From an uncultured Acidobacteriota bacterium (lineage in GTDB: Bacteria > Acidobacteriota > Blastocatellia > RBC074): a stretch of 64,000 nt of DNA. Positions 53,223 through 62,908 of this stretch are shown here, piece by piece (position 1 is the first letter of the stretch; each line of letters begins with the position of its first letter). The translations under genes were made by a program, and so were the position numbers. The notes under the pieces were generated by a model that was given only the letters and a program-made list of their open reading frames with translations, searched no databases and had not been told where the DNA came from. The DNA is taken from the NCBI GenBank assembly GCA_902825875.1, contig CADECP010000012.1, positions 1 through 64,000 on the forward strand. Reading direction: 5' to 3'.

Positions 53223-55175
53223 TTAGGCGCCAACACTGACTGCCAGTTGGCGCAATTGCATTTGCTTGGCTCCTGCAAAACTGGCTTCAGGTTGCCGATC
53301 AATAAACGAGCGGTGCCACAATTCCAACGTCAACAGCCCCCACAGGTGTAGTGAGTTATCCCTGCGACCGCGTTGATGTTCGTCCAAAAGCGATTGAACC
53401 GCTTGCGGGTCGAGCAAGCCGCGCTGACGCGCTCGCTGATCGGTCAACGTGTCGTACAGCATTTCTCGCAATTCATTGTTCAGCCATTTCCGCAACGGAA
53501 CCCCGAAGCCCATCTTGGGACGGTTGATGATCTCGTTCGGGATCAAATCCGCCATCGCCTGTTTCAAAATGTGTTTTGTCGTTTGTCCGCGCAATTTCAG
53601 CGACGCCGGAATGGTTTGGACGAACTCAATCAGCGTTTGATCCAGCAAAGGCACACGTGCTTCGATGGAATGCGCCATGCTCATGCGATCTACTTTGGTC
53701 AGGATGTCGCCTGCCAGATAAGTTTTGCTGTCCAGATATAACAACCGTTCAATGGCATCGGCGGAGCGCGGTTCGTTGTAAATCTGCTCAAACGCCGATG
53801 ACGAATCGCGTCCGCCAAGTTGCCGCTTGATCGCGCCTGTCAGCAGGCCGCGTTTCGCGTCATCGGTGAAGTACGAAAGACTGTCCACGAATCGAGCGCC
53901 ACCGGCCAGCGAGATGTTGCGAAGAAACTGTTTGCCGTAAGCGGCACGCGGCAAAACGCGGCTCAGCGGCAGCATGACTCCATTTCGCAACCAGCGCGGA
54001 ATTTTCTCAAACCGATTACGCCCTTGATGCACCAGATACCGTTCGTAACCGGCAAACAATTCATCGCCGCCATCACCGGACAAAATCACGGTCACGAATT
54101 CGCGCGCCATTTTCGATACGACATACGTCGGAATGCTGGACGCATCGGCAAACGGTTCGTCGTGATGCCAGACGATTTCTTCCACCAGACGGCAAACGTC
54201 CGGCGTGACGACGAATTCGTGATGATCCGTTTTGTAACGTTCCGCCGTCAGCCGCGCGTATTTCAATTCGTCGTGGCTCGCTTCGCTGAAACCGATGGAA
54301 AACGTCTTCACCGGTTGATCCATCGCGCGAGCCATCATCGCCACAACCGTACTGGAATCCACTCCGCCGGAAAGAAACGCGCCCAGCGGAACTTCGCTGA
54401 CCAGTCGAACTCGCACAGCTTCGGCAATCAATTCGCGCAGCCGTTCGGCGTAAAAACTTTCTTCGCGCGGCGTGTGTTCTGTCGGTTCGTAGCTGAAGTT
54501 CCAATACTGCCGGGTTGTCACGCGACCGTTCTGAAACGTCATCGTATGACCGGGCGGCAATTTGTGGATGCCGCTGAACGCCGTCAAAGGATCGGGAACA
54601 TAACCAAACGTCAAATAATCGGAAACGGCTTCGACATTGACTCGTCGTTCGACGCCCGGAAATTGCAACAGCGATTTGATCTCTGAGCCAAAAACCAGCG
54701 TGTCGCCGACAATCGTGTAATGAATCGGCTTTTTGCCTGCACGGTCACGCGCCAAAAACAATTTGTCGGTTCGCCGATCCCAAATGGCGAAACCGAACAT
54801 GCCGCGCAACTTTTCCACACAACGCTCGCCTTCTTCTTCGTACAGGTGAACGATGGTTTCAGTGTCGCTGTGCGTTTTGAAACTGTGACCGCGCGCGATC
54901 AAATCCGCGCGCAATTCCGCGAAGTTATAAATCTCTCCGTTGAACACAATCCAAACCGAACCATCTTCGTTGGAAATCGGCTGATGCCCGGCGGCAATGT
55001 CAATGATCGAAAGTCGCCGCATGCCAATGGCGGTTCCGGCTTCGGCCAGATAACCGGCGTCGTCCGGGCCGCGATGCGTGATGACATCACACATCTGCTG
55101 AATCAATTGATTCCCAGCCCTGCCCGGCGAAGCTACTGCCGCTCCTGATCTGAAATATCCGGCAATTCCACACAT
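53223..55175 (-). CDS. Asparagine-synthase-like glutamine amidotransferase
   Basis: A 650-residue two-domain protein. Cys2 at the N-terminus (MCGIAGYF) is the glutaminase nucleophile with NGEIYN (about 76-81). The synthetase domain has the ATP pyrophosphatase loop SGGVDSS (about 265-271) and SGDGGDELFAGYERY (about 378-392). It converts a carboxylate to an amide, or a related acceptor, with ATP and glutamine. Versions in exosortase/exopolysaccharide loci (such as the XrtA-associated amidotransferases) are thought to amidate uronic acids or peptides. The AlgD-like dehydrogenase nearby makes a uronic acid a plausible substrate. A second copy ends at 62909. Confidence 0.87.
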   Translation of the reverse strand: MCGIAGYFRSGAAVASPGRAGNQLIQQMCDVITHRGPDDAGYLAEAGTAIGMRRLSIIDIAAGHQPISNEDGSVWIVFNGEIYNFAELRADLIARGHSFKTHSDTETIVHLYEEEGERCVEKLRGMFGFAIWDRRTDKLFLARDRAGKKPIHYTIVGDTLVFGSEIKSLLQFPGVERRVNVEAVSDYLTFGYVPDPLTAFSGIHKLPPGHTMTFQNGRVTTRQYWNFSYEPTEHTPREESFYAERLRELIAEAVRVRLVSEVPLGAFLSGGVDSSTVVAMMARAMDQPVKTFSIGFSEASHDELKYARLTAERYKTDHHEFVVTPDVCRLVEEIVWHHDEPFADASSIPTYVVSKMAREFVTVILSGDGGDELFAGYERYLVHQGRNRFEKIPRWLRNGVMLPLSRVLPRAAYGKQFLRNISLAGGARFVDSLSYFTDDAKRGLLTGAIKRQLGGRDSSSAFEQIYNEPRSADAIERLLYLDSKTYLAGDILTKVDRMSMAHSIEARVPLLDQTLIEFVQTIPASLKLRGQTTKHILKQAMADLIPNEIINRPKMGFGVPLRKWLNNELREMLYDTLTDQRARQRGLLDPQAVQSLLDEHQRGRRDNSLHLWGLLTLELWHRSFIDRQPEASFAGAKQMQLRQLAVSVGA

Positions 55176-55178
55176 AAA

Positions 55179-56663
55179 CTACGCTCCACTCACCTTCTTC
55201 GAAATTCGCCGCCCTTCTCCCCAGCTTATCGCCCTCCACAACGCCCCGACTTGAGGTTCTTTCCACAACACACCGCCGTTGGTTTGACGTTTGGCAGGCT
55301 TTGTCGCGGCAGTAGCGGGAACCAACGCCAATTGTTCAGACGCTGCAACTTTGCGTTGCGAATAAATTCGACAAAATGCGATGGACTGCGCTACCGGATA
55401 GTAGAGATACCAAAAGTATTGAATCGAGGCGAAAAGGCTGCACACCATGTAAGCAACCAAAATTCCCTGCAAGCCGATGCCTATGTAATAAGCTTCCTTG
55501 TCCTGTTCTGTCTTCCCTTTGGCAAATTCCTTTTCATATCGCATAAGCCTGAGCAACGGCGCGATGTTGATAATCAGATAAGCAATCAATCCCAGCACGC
55601 CAAGCTCTACGGAAATTTCGATGTAAGCGTTGTGTGCTTTCTCTTCGTTGATGGACAGCACGTGATAATTGTTCATCCCGATTCCGAACGGGCGGGCGAC
55701 CACCAATCGCACTCCGCGTTTGAGCAGTTCACGACGCTGATAGGAGGAGCCGGTTTGATCCTTGTTGCTGTCCAGGATCGTCAACATTCGTTTGCCGAAC
55801 CCTCCCGGCGAAATAGCAGTCATCAGCCCGACCACCAACACCGAAATAAACACCATCTTCACGCGCTTGCCTTGACCAAGTTTCCAGGCCAGAAACGCCC
55901 CAGTTATAACCAAGCCCAAAAACGCTCCGCGCGAATAGGTAATCAAAACTCCAACGACAAATAACCCAGTCGCGCCGAAGTAAACCCAACGCGCAATTCC
56001 CTTTCGGCTCAACCCCAGCACAAACGCCAGCGGAATCAACATGTCCAGCGAATTGGCCAGATCGTTCGGATTGCCGAACATGCCGCCGCCCACACCGGCA
56101 ATACGCGAGATGCCTTTCGCTTGCAGCATCTGCGTGCCTTCCCGAAACATTTGAATGGCGAAATACGAAACCCAGACTCCTCCGGCAATCACGACATTGA
56201 AGATGGACAAAAGCCGCTTGCGTGAGTCAATCAGGTTGACCATCAGAATAAAAATCAACACCACTTTGCTGAAAGTGTCATTGAATTCCTTCCAACTATC
56301 ACCTGGGTTTAATGAAACCGGCAGCAACAACAGACAAAGCCCCACCATGACAAGAATCATTTTGACCTCGATGGTCATGATGGTGAGCGGTTCGCCGCTG
56401 CTGAGTTTGCCGCCGACGTAAGCCAACAACGCCGAAATGGCGATAAATTTGATGATCGAAAGCGTTCCGAAAATCTCCGGGAACAGTTCGTTGGGACGCA
56501 AATACAAAAGCAGCGTGAAAAGGTAGGTTCCGGCAAAGGCAAACCCTAATTTCCCTGTGCTCTGAATGGCAGGTAAAGCCCAAGAAGGCGACACTGAAAA
56601 AGACGACGCCGTTTCGCCAACCGACGAACCGGCTTTCATCTTATTTCGCTTGAGCAAGTTCAT
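55179..56663 (-). CDS. O-antigen ligase/polymerase-family membrane protein
   Basis: A 494-residue membrane protein with about ten to twelve TMs. The periplasmic loop and the downstream motif RPFGIGMNNYHV with AHNAYIEISVELG (about 330-355) match the Wzy_C/WaaL family, which links or polymerises lipid-linked glycans outside the cytoplasmic membrane. The C-terminal tail (about 440-494) is soluble and basic. It follows the flippase by 18 bases and precedes the amidotransferase by 3 bases, consistent with one exopolysaccharide operon. Confidence 0.85.
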   Translation of the reverse strand: MNLLKRNKMKAGSSVGETASSFSVSPSWALPAIQSTGKLGFAFAGTYLFTLLLYLRPNELFPEIFGTLSIIKFIAISALLAYVGGKLSSGEPLTIMTIEVKMILVMVGLCLLLLPVSLNPGDSWKEFNDTFSKVVLIFILMVNLIDSRKRLLSIFNVVIAGGVWVSYFAIQMFREGTQMLQAKGISRIAGVGGGMFGNPNDLANSLDMLIPLAFVLGLSRKGIARWVYFGATGLFVVGVLITYSRGAFLGLVITGAFLAWKLGQGKRVKMVFISVLVVGLMTAISPGGFGKRMLTILDSNKDQTGSSYQRRELLKRGVRLVVARPFGIGMNNYHVLSINEEKAHNAYIEISVELGVLGLIAYLIINIAPLLRLMRYEKEFAKGKTEQDKEAYYIGIGLQGILVAYMVCSLFASIQYFWYLYYPVAQSIAFCRIYSQRKVAASEQLALVPATAATKPAKRQTNGGVLWKEPQVGALWRAISWGEGRRISKKVSGA

Positions 56664-56681
56664 AGAAATCCAGGTACCTCG

Positions 56682-58223
56682 TTATTGCGCCTTGGGCACG
56701 GTAGAAATTCCGATAGGGGCGGAGCCGAATCGGCGAAGTTTCTGCCAGCGTGTCAACAACCAGGATTTTTCTTCGGGTGTCACCGCTCCCGCAGCAAACA
56801 GCGCGGCCAGATATACGGCTCCGTAAATCAGCGTACCAACCACCAATGTCGCCTGCACCGGCCAACCTGTCATCGCCAATTTCGTCACAATGGTCACAAC
56901 CGCGGCAATCAGCGAAGCCAACGCCAATCGCCCCAACGGCCCAAGGTGTTTCAAATCCTGCCAAGTCAGGCTCAACCGCCGACCGATGGCAACCATCGTC
57001 ACACCGGCATCCAGCACGCGAGTCAAAGCCACAGCCGCAATCACGCCGACCATCCCGCCCAGCTTGATCCCGGCGTAAAGCACCAAAAACGTAATCGGCA
57101 ATTGCACCAGGCAAAACTTGATGCGGAAGTATTTCAAATCAGGCAACGCGCGAAGCAAAGCGCCGGTCAGCAAAACATACAACAACAGGTTAAACAGATT
57201 GACGGCAAAAATCGGAGTCGCCGCTTCATACGTTGCGGTGAACAACGTCAAAATGAATTCCCGGCGCAGCACAAACAACATCACGCAAATCGGAAAAAAG
57301 GCGAATGCCAGCATTCGCATCGCACCTGCCCAAACCTGAAAAATTCGTTTGTAGGCTCCATCGTTTTCCAACCTCGCAATTTCAGGCAGCAACACCGTTT
57401 CGACACCGTCAATCAGCACCTGCAAAATCGGCAACTGAAAACAGCCGATTGAATAAATGGCGAATTCTTCCGGCGTAAAATGCGACGACACGTAATAATG
57501 ATGCAGATCGAACTGGATAACATACGCCAGACTGCCAATGCCGAATGGCAGTGCGCTGGCCAGTTGCGCCTTGAACAACTTTAAGTCGAAACCTCGCCAA
57601 AAACTGCCCATCCGGCTCCAGATGTAATACAAATGCACCGAACAATGAATCAGGCCAATCAATAACGCGGCAATCAACATGGCGCGAATGCTTTTGCCGA
57701 TGACCGCTGCCGCAATCAACAACGAAGTCTTGAGTAGCTGGATCAAGACCGTCGCCACCGACGACCAGCGAATGTCTTTGTTGGCGATGGCCACGCATTC
57801 CAGGTTCAGCCCAACCAGCCACAACAAAATCGTCACACCCAGCAACGGCACATTAGGAACCAGCGCATCGCCGTTCAGAATCGGGACAACCCAGTGCGGT
57901 GAAATCACAAACAGCAACGCCACAATCGTGCCGACGGTCAGGTAAAAAACCAGCACGTTCAGCACCACCAAGCCCTTGCGTTCGGGTTCGCGCGGCGTGA
58001 AGTAATACACGCTGGCGGCAACTTGCAATCCCAACAACGCCAAAGCGGTGCTCAGAATTTGAAATGCCTGCCTGTACAACCCCATCTGCTCGGTGCTGAG
58101 CCAGCGAACCAGAATCAACGGCAACGCCAACGCCAACACCAAAGCAATGCCTTTGGCAATAACCATCCAAATGGCTTGCCCGGTAATGCTGCCGGGTTCT
58201 CTTGTCGCTTTCGCAAAACTCAT
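56682..58223 (-). CDS. Polysaccharide flippase (Wzx/MATE-like oligosaccharide flippase)
   Basis: A 513-residue membrane protein with about fourteen predicted TMs and no large soluble domain. The first TM (IWMVIAKGIALVLALALPLI) and the repeated helix pattern match the MOP/PST flippases. It would move lipid-linked repeat units from the cytoplasmic to the periplasmic side for the adjacent polymerase/ligase. The gap from the dehydrogenase gene is 9 bases, so these genes are co-transcribed. Confidence 0.87.
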   Translation of the reverse strand: MSFAKATREPGSITGQAIWMVIAKGIALVLALALPLILVRWLSTEQMGLYRQAFQILSTALALLGLQVAASVYYFTPREPERKGLVVLNVLVFYLTVGTIVALLFVISPHWVVPILNGDALVPNVPLLGVTILLWLVGLNLECVAIANKDIRWSSVATVLIQLLKTSLLIAAAVIGKSIRAMLIAALLIGLIHCSVHLYYIWSRMGSFWRGFDLKLFKAQLASALPFGIGSLAYVIQFDLHHYYVSSHFTPEEFAIYSIGCFQLPILQVLIDGVETVLLPEIARLENDGAYKRIFQVWAGAMRMLAFAFFPICVMLFVLRREFILTLFTATYEAATPIFAVNLFNLLLYVLLTGALLRALPDLKYFRIKFCLVQLPITFLVLYAGIKLGGMVGVIAAVALTRVLDAGVTMVAIGRRLSLTWQDLKHLGPLGRLALASLIAAVVTIVTKLAMTGWPVQATLVVGTLIYGAVYLAALFAAGAVTPEEKSWLLTRWQKLRRFGSAPIGISTVPKAQ

Positions 58224-58232
58224 AGCGTCACC

Positions 58233-59546
58233 CTACCAGCAAATACCTTCGTATCCACCACCGTGTTCAACTCCCTTGAGCATGCCAACCAAATCAATAA
58301 ACAATCTGCCGTTGTTCAGCTTCGCGCCCAGTTGGCGAAACTCGTCTTCTTTCTTGCCGATGATGACCAATTCCGACGAATCAATCACTTCGTCCAGTTC
58401 CCGTTTGAGCAGCGAGGAGATATGCGGAATTTCGCGTTCAATGTATTCCTTGTTCGCGCCGACCAGTCGCGCCATCTGCACATCGCGGTCGTAAATCGTC
58501 AGTTTCAATCCTTTGCCGAGCAACGTTTCGACCAACGTCACCATTGGGCTTTCGCGCAAATCGTCCGTTCCCGATTTGAAACTCAAGCCCAGAATGCCGA
58601 CGTTTTTGCGACCGGTGCTCAGCACCATATCAACGGTTCGTTCCACCTGTTGGCGGTTGCTGGGCAAAATCGAACTCAGAACGGGAACTTCGACATCCAG
58701 TTCTTTGGCTTTGTAATTGATGGCGCGCAAATCTTTCGGCAGACACGATCCGCCGAACGCGAAACCGGGTTTGAAATACGCGGGCGAAATGTTCAGCTTG
58801 GTGTCCTGGCAAAACACATCCATGACTTTGTGGCTGTCTGCTCCCAGCTTTTTGCACAGGTTGCCGATCTCGTTGGCGAACGACACTTTCAGCGCGTGGA
58901 AACAGTTGCTGGTGTATTTCACCATTTCGGCTTCTTTGATGCCGATGGTGATGACGGGCGCATCAAGCTGCGCGTACAACTGGCTGACCTGTTTGGCGAC
59001 ACGGTCGTCGTCAGCGCCGATCAACGTAAACGGCGGATGATTGAAATCGTAAATCGAACTGCCTTCGCGCAGAAATTCCGGGTTGATCGAAACGCCAAAA
59101 TCCTTGCCCGCGCGTTTGCCCGAAGCCGATTCGAGCGCAGGAATCACCGTGCCCTGAATGGAACCGGGCAGCATCGTGCTGCGAATGACCACCACGTGAT
59201 AACTATCCATCGAAGCCAGCGCTTCACCGATTTGCTGACAGGCTCGGCGAATGTAAGCCAGGTCAAGACTGCCGTTCGGCTGGCTGGGCGTACCCACGCA
59301 AATCAGCGACAAATCGCTGGCGATCACAGCCGCCGCCGTATCGGTCGTCGCCGACAATCGTTTGCTTTCTTTGGCCTTCAGCATCAATTCGCTGATTCCG
59401 GGTTCGATGATTGGGCTGTGCCCACCGCCAATCATGTTCACCTTCAGTTCGCTGACATCCACCCCAATCACGTCGTGCCCGGCTTCAGCCAAACAAGCTG
59501 CCGAAACGCAACCAACGTATCCTAAACCGATAACACTTACCTTCAT
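58233..59546 (-). CDS. Nucleotide-sugar dehydrogenase, GDP-mannose 6-dehydrogenase-like (AlgD-type)
   Basis: A 437-residue UDP-glucose/GDP-mannose dehydrogenase. The NAD motif GLGYVG is at 7-12, NPEFLREGS at about 155-163, and the catalytic cysteine Cys268 lies in FGGSCLPKD. That position and the block SFKSGTDDLRESP (about 328-340) are shared with GDP-mannose dehydrogenase AlgD more than with UDP-glucose dehydrogenases. The predicted product is therefore GDP-mannuronate, though UDP-linked substrates cannot be excluded. It supplies the acidic sugar of the polymer and starts the flippase-ligase-amidotransferase series. Confidence 0.85.
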   Translation of the reverse strand: MKVSVIGLGYVGCVSAACLAEAGHDVIGVDVSELKVNMIGGGHSPIIEPGISELMLKAKESKRLSATTDTAAAVIASDLSLICVGTPSQPNGSLDLAYIRRACQQIGEALASMDSYHVVVIRSTMLPGSIQGTVIPALESASGKRAGKDFGVSINPEFLREGSSIYDFNHPPFTLIGADDDRVAKQVSQLYAQLDAPVITIGIKEAEMVKYTSNCFHALKVSFANEIGNLCKKLGADSHKVMDVFCQDTKLNISPAYFKPGFAFGGSCLPKDLRAINYKAKELDVEVPVLSSILPSNRQQVERTVDMVLSTGRKNVGILGLSFKSGTDDLRESPMVTLVETLLGKGLKLTIYDRDVQMARLVGANKEYIEREIPHISSLLKRELDEVIDSSELVIIGKKEDEFRQLGAKLNNGRLFIDLVGMLKGVEHGGGYEGICW

Positions 59547-59647
59547 TCTCGCCTTCCTAGTTTATGAGTTAGTAATAAAACAACTGCTTTAGATTATTTA
59601 CTGATGTTACGCGATGGCAGATCAAATAAAGCGTTTAACAGTCTCTT

Positions 59648-59842
59648 CGTCCCCGCAGGGACGGTTGAAATTAGCGCGGCGTTTCAACGCCGGGTAGCGG
59701 AGTCTTTCTCCGCCGCGTCCTGTCAGGACGCCTGAATCCTGTTCTGGCGGAAACTCAAGCGTCCCTACAGGACGCCGATTTATTCGCTGCTTTTCCCGGC
59801 AGTGAACTGCCGGGCTAATATCAAACCGTCCCTGCCGGGACG
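59648..59842. repeat. Seven-hairpin repeat element with inverted ends
   Basis: Seven short stems lie in a row: 59648-59663, 59677-59692, 59697-59713, 59715-59731, 59759-59775, 59795-59814 and 59827-59842. Most share CGTCC/GGACG or CCGG/CCGG arms. The outer 26 bases at each end (59648-59673 and 59817-59842) are also complementary to each other, so the 195-base whole is one large inverted repeat. It fills the 347-base gap between the GT39-like and dehydrogenase genes and may break the exopolysaccharide run in two transcripts. Confidence 0.8.
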
Positions 59843-59893
59843 AAAACCATGTCAAACCGAATGTTCGATTCTATAGCGCGTAACGTCAGTTAT

Positions 59894-61528
59894 TTATCGT
59901 TCTGCCGCTTCGTCAGAACGCTTTGATCGCTCGGCATCGGGGATGTCCGAAATTCGATAAACCTTGAACACCGCGTTCGCATATTCTTCGTGGACGTGCG
60001 ACAGATTCCTGCTCAGGAAACCGGTCAAAAACTCGTCTTCTGACGGCTCAATGCCCAACGGGCCGGAAACGATGTAAGTCGCGTTGATCTTTCGGAAGTA
60101 ATTCCAAATCGCCTGATCGTCATCTCTCACTACCGGATAAAACGACGACTTGCGCCCGGTGTACAACGACAAAGCTCGCGGTTTGCCGAAAATCACCACA
60201 TCGTTTGGAGCAGTGTTCCGATTGATGTACCCCAAAAACTCAACCGCTTCCTTGCTGGAAATTCCGTTCGGAATTTCCTTAAAGCTATACGCGCTGTACC
60301 CGAATGCGTACGTCAGTACGACGACTGCGGCAAGTCCGCCCAGCGCCAGCTTGCTGAAAACCGTTGCCCTGAATAATTGCTGTTCAGTCAGCAATCGGAT
60401 TCCTTGCAAGGAATAAAAGATATAAAACGGAACCACTGGCAGCAGGTAACGAATGCCGCCATCCATCGGCGCAATCACAATGCTGATCGTGTAAATCGCA
60501 ACGAACAGTTCCAGAAAAGTAATCCGCTTTTTGATCTGCCACCCAAAACCAATCACCGCCAGCCCGGACATCACCATCGTCAATCCCAGCCGTGCCAGCT
60601 TGCTGTAACCGTTATCCCAAATCTGAGTCAAAGAAGTCAGATAGCGAGGCACGTTCATCAAAACAAACTGCATCCAATCCAGCAGAAAGTTTCCTGACCC
60701 CGCGCCGACGGTTTCCACATACGCACGATCGCTGCGGAGCAAAACAGCCTGGAGAATGATTAAGCCAATCGCCAGCCCAACCGCGCCCACTGCATACAGC
60801 GACGGAAGCGACAACTTTCGATTTCGAATCAGGTCAAACAGCACCAGGCTCGGCAGCAAAACGATACCGATGCTTCTGGTTCCGTAGGCCAGATAAAACG
60901 AAATCCCGGTTGCCAACATATATCCAAACCGGGTTAAACCATCGGCTCCGGCTTGAATCGCTTCGTAGGATTTCAAAACCAGATAAATGCTCAAATAAAC
61001 CGCAGCGTAAAAAACAATTTCCGATTCAACACTATCTTTGGTTTCCCAGAAATAAGGGTTGAACCCAACCAGAGCAATCAATGCCAGTTGCCAGTTTTCG
61101 GGCAGAAACTCCCTGACCACTTTGGCCAGCAGGAACAGCGACAACAAAAACACCAGTATCAATTCCACTTTCATCGCCGTCAGGTTCAGCCCGAACAGCC
61201 AGACAACAGGAGCCAGCACCAGCGGACAAATCGGCGGATAAGAAGCCGGGCCGACATACGGCGGTAGAAAGATGTAATTCGTCGAGTTGTAGCTCACTCC
61301 TTCGGCGATGTTTTTGGCGTGTTGAATGTACAAGCTGAAATCATCGCCCCAACGATGTCCCTGTCGAATCGTCAGCAGGTAAAAAATCCCGATCATCAAA
61401 ATGACAGGAATCAGAAACTGACTGCTCCTGACTTTGATCTCAAGGTTGATCGCCGGTTTGGCGAACGAACCGCTATCCATTGGAACGGAAGTGTCAACTA
61501 GCATCGTGGTCGTTTTTATAAAACTCAT
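59894..61528 (-). CDS. GT39-like membrane glycosyltransferase
   Basis: A 544-residue membrane protein with an N-terminal cytoplasmic tail of about 35 residues. The first TM (FLIPVILMIGIFYLLTI) is followed by the GT-C-type acidic motif RWGDDFSLYIQ (about 58-68), the expected site for donor binding. About ten TMs follow, then a C-terminal extracytoplasmic domain (about 420-544) with AVFKVYRISDIPDAE. It would glycosylate a membrane-linked glycan or protein from a polyprenyl-phosphate donor. It sits between the GT4 enzyme at 61573 and the seven-hairpin repeat. Confidence 0.8.
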   Translation of the reverse strand: MSFIKTTTMLVDTSVPMDSGSFAKPAINLEIKVRSSQFLIPVILMIGIFYLLTIRQGHRWGDDFSLYIQHAKNIAEGVSYNSTNYIFLPPYVGPASYPPICPLVLAPVVWLFGLNLTAMKVELILVFLLSLFLLAKVVREFLPENWQLALIALVGFNPYFWETKDSVESEIVFYAAVYLSIYLVLKSYEAIQAGADGLTRFGYMLATGISFYLAYGTRSIGIVLLPSLVLFDLIRNRKLSLPSLYAVGAVGLAIGLIILQAVLLRSDRAYVETVGAGSGNFLLDWMQFVLMNVPRYLTSLTQIWDNGYSKLARLGLTMVMSGLAVIGFGWQIKKRITFLELFVAIYTISIVIAPMDGGIRYLLPVVPFYIFYSLQGIRLLTEQQLFRATVFSKLALGGLAAVVVLTYAFGYSAYSFKEIPNGISSKEAVEFLGYINRNTAPNDVVIFGKPRALSLYTGRKSSFYPVVRDDDQAIWNYFRKINATYIVSGPLGIEPSEDEFLTGFLSRNLSHVHEEYANAVFKVYRISDIPDAERSKRSDEAAER

Positions 61529-61572
61529 AACCGACTCTTACCCTCATTCGCGGAGAGAAAACACTTGCCGGT

Positions 61573-62862
61573 TCAGCGGGAAAGCATAGGTCGCAAGGCT
61601 TCGTCGCCTTTTGAAACTGCTTTCAAATCAAATTCGGCTGTGCGTGGGTCACAGGCGTGTTGGCAAATTTCCGCGAAACCGGCTGCAACACGCTCCCAGC
61701 CAAATCGCTCTCTGACAGTTTTGGCCGCTCTTTGCCCCAGTTGATGAGCAAACGCCTGATCGGCCAAGACTCGCACGACAGCATCTGCAAACGCAGCGGG
61801 CGTGTCGGCAATCAACAACTCTTCGCCGTTGTTGAGCGGCAATCCTTCCGCCCCGACTGTGGTCGAAACCATTGGCTTTTCCATCGCCAAAGCTTCGTAA
61901 ATTTTCAACCGCGTGCCTCCGCCGATGCGGATCGGCACTATGTAAGCGACGGCGTTTTCGATATACGGTCTGACATCATCAACTCGGCCAGTGACGACAA
62001 TTAATGAATCGCGCTCGCTCAGTTCCAACAACTCACGTCCGGGTTTGCGACCGACGACAGTCAATTTGACGTTCGGCACTTTGGCGCGAATCAGTGGCAG
62101 AATTTCGCCGCAAAACCAGTTGATGGCGTCTACGTTCGGCAGCCAGTCCATCGAGCCGGTGAACACCAAACTCGCCGGTTCCGGCTCAGCGTTGGTTTGC
62201 GGACGAAAGAACTCCGTGTCCACGCCGGTCGGCACGTCTGTCACCGCTTGAACTCCGTAATCGCGGCACATCATGTCGGCGTCTTCGCGCGAAACGGCGA
62301 CGACGTGGTCGTAACGATGGCATTCAGCTTTTTCCAGCGCGCGCGTTTTCAACCATTGAAAGTACAGATACAACCGTTTCAGCGGATTGGTCTGCGTTTC
62401 GTAATGCCGTTGCCAGATCATCGCTTCGACGTTGTGCTGGAACAGCACAGTCGCGCAACCTAAATTTTCCGGCACGTTGATGCTCGGCGTCAGAAAGTCA
62501 CAAACGACGACATCCGGTTTATCCTGTTCGACCAGCCGCAAAATCTCTCGCCGCATTTCCGGCGATTCGTATTTCTTGACGGCATAAGGCAGCCGCGAAA
62601 ACAGGTTCTCAGCCAGTTCAACGTAAAACCCGGCGGAAAACTTTTCGCGCATACGATGCGGAATCGTCACCAGTTTGTGGCAATACTCGCTGGCTTGTTC
62701 GCGCGCGTCGCCATTTCCATCCGGCGAAGCCGTTCCGTCATCCAGCGTCAAATAAGTGACCTGATGATCGCGTTTAAGCTGCTTCAACATCTCGTAAGTG
62801 CGAATCTTGCCGCCTTTGTCTACGGGATGCAGCAATTCAGTTTTGATCCAGAGTATCTTCAA
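61573..62862 (-). CDS. GT4-family glycosyltransferase (TTG start)
   Basis: A 429-residue protein starting at a TTG at 62862, supported by GAGGAA seven bases upstream and a good family start (MKILWIKTELLHPVDKGGK). The N-terminal half contains VDKGGKIRTYEMLKQL and CDFLTPSINVPE; the donor half has TVVGRKPGRELLEL (about 262-275) and IGGGTRLKIYEALAMEKPMV (about 310-330) with the Ex7E residues. It probably adds one of the sugars of the repeat unit. The gene is 45 bases upstream of the GT39-like gene. Confidence 0.85.
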   Translation of the reverse strand: MKILWIKTELLHPVDKGGKIRTYEMLKQLKRDHQVTYLTLDDGTASPDGNGDAREQASEYCHKLVTIPHRMREKFSAGFYVELAENLFSRLPYAVKKYESPEMRREILRLVEQDKPDVVVCDFLTPSINVPENLGCATVLFQHNVEAMIWQRHYETQTNPLKRLYLYFQWLKTRALEKAECHRYDHVVAVSREDADMMCRDYGVQAVTDVPTGVDTEFFRPQTNAEPEPASLVFTGSMDWLPNVDAINWFCGEILPLIRAKVPNVKLTVVGRKPGRELLELSERDSLIVVTGRVDDVRPYIENAVAYIVPIRIGGGTRLKIYEALAMEKPMVSTTVGAEGLPLNNGEELLIADTPAAFADAVVRVLADQAFAHQLGQRAAKTVRERFGWERVAAGFAEICQHACDPRTAEFDLKAVSKGDEALRPMLSR

Positions 62863-62876
62863 AAATTCCTCAATCT

Positions 62877-62907
62877 AAGTGTGACAATTTTCCGAATTGT
62901 CACACTT
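62877..62907. repeat. Perfect palindrome AAGTGTGACAATT/AATTGTCACACTT
   Basis: Thirteen-base arms at 62877-62889 and 62895-62907 enclose a 5-base loop. Two bases later the asparagine-synthase gene ends (62909). It resembles the GGGACAATTT palindrome at 20563-20587 in its core GACAATT. It could work as a transcript-end stem for the amidotransferase gene. Confidence 0.75.
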
Positions 62908-62908
62908 C

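Noticed and set aside
59622-59855. Small minus-strand frame inside the seven-hairpin element
   Set aside because: It is made of the repeat stems themselves, with no ribosome-binding site or protein-like composition.
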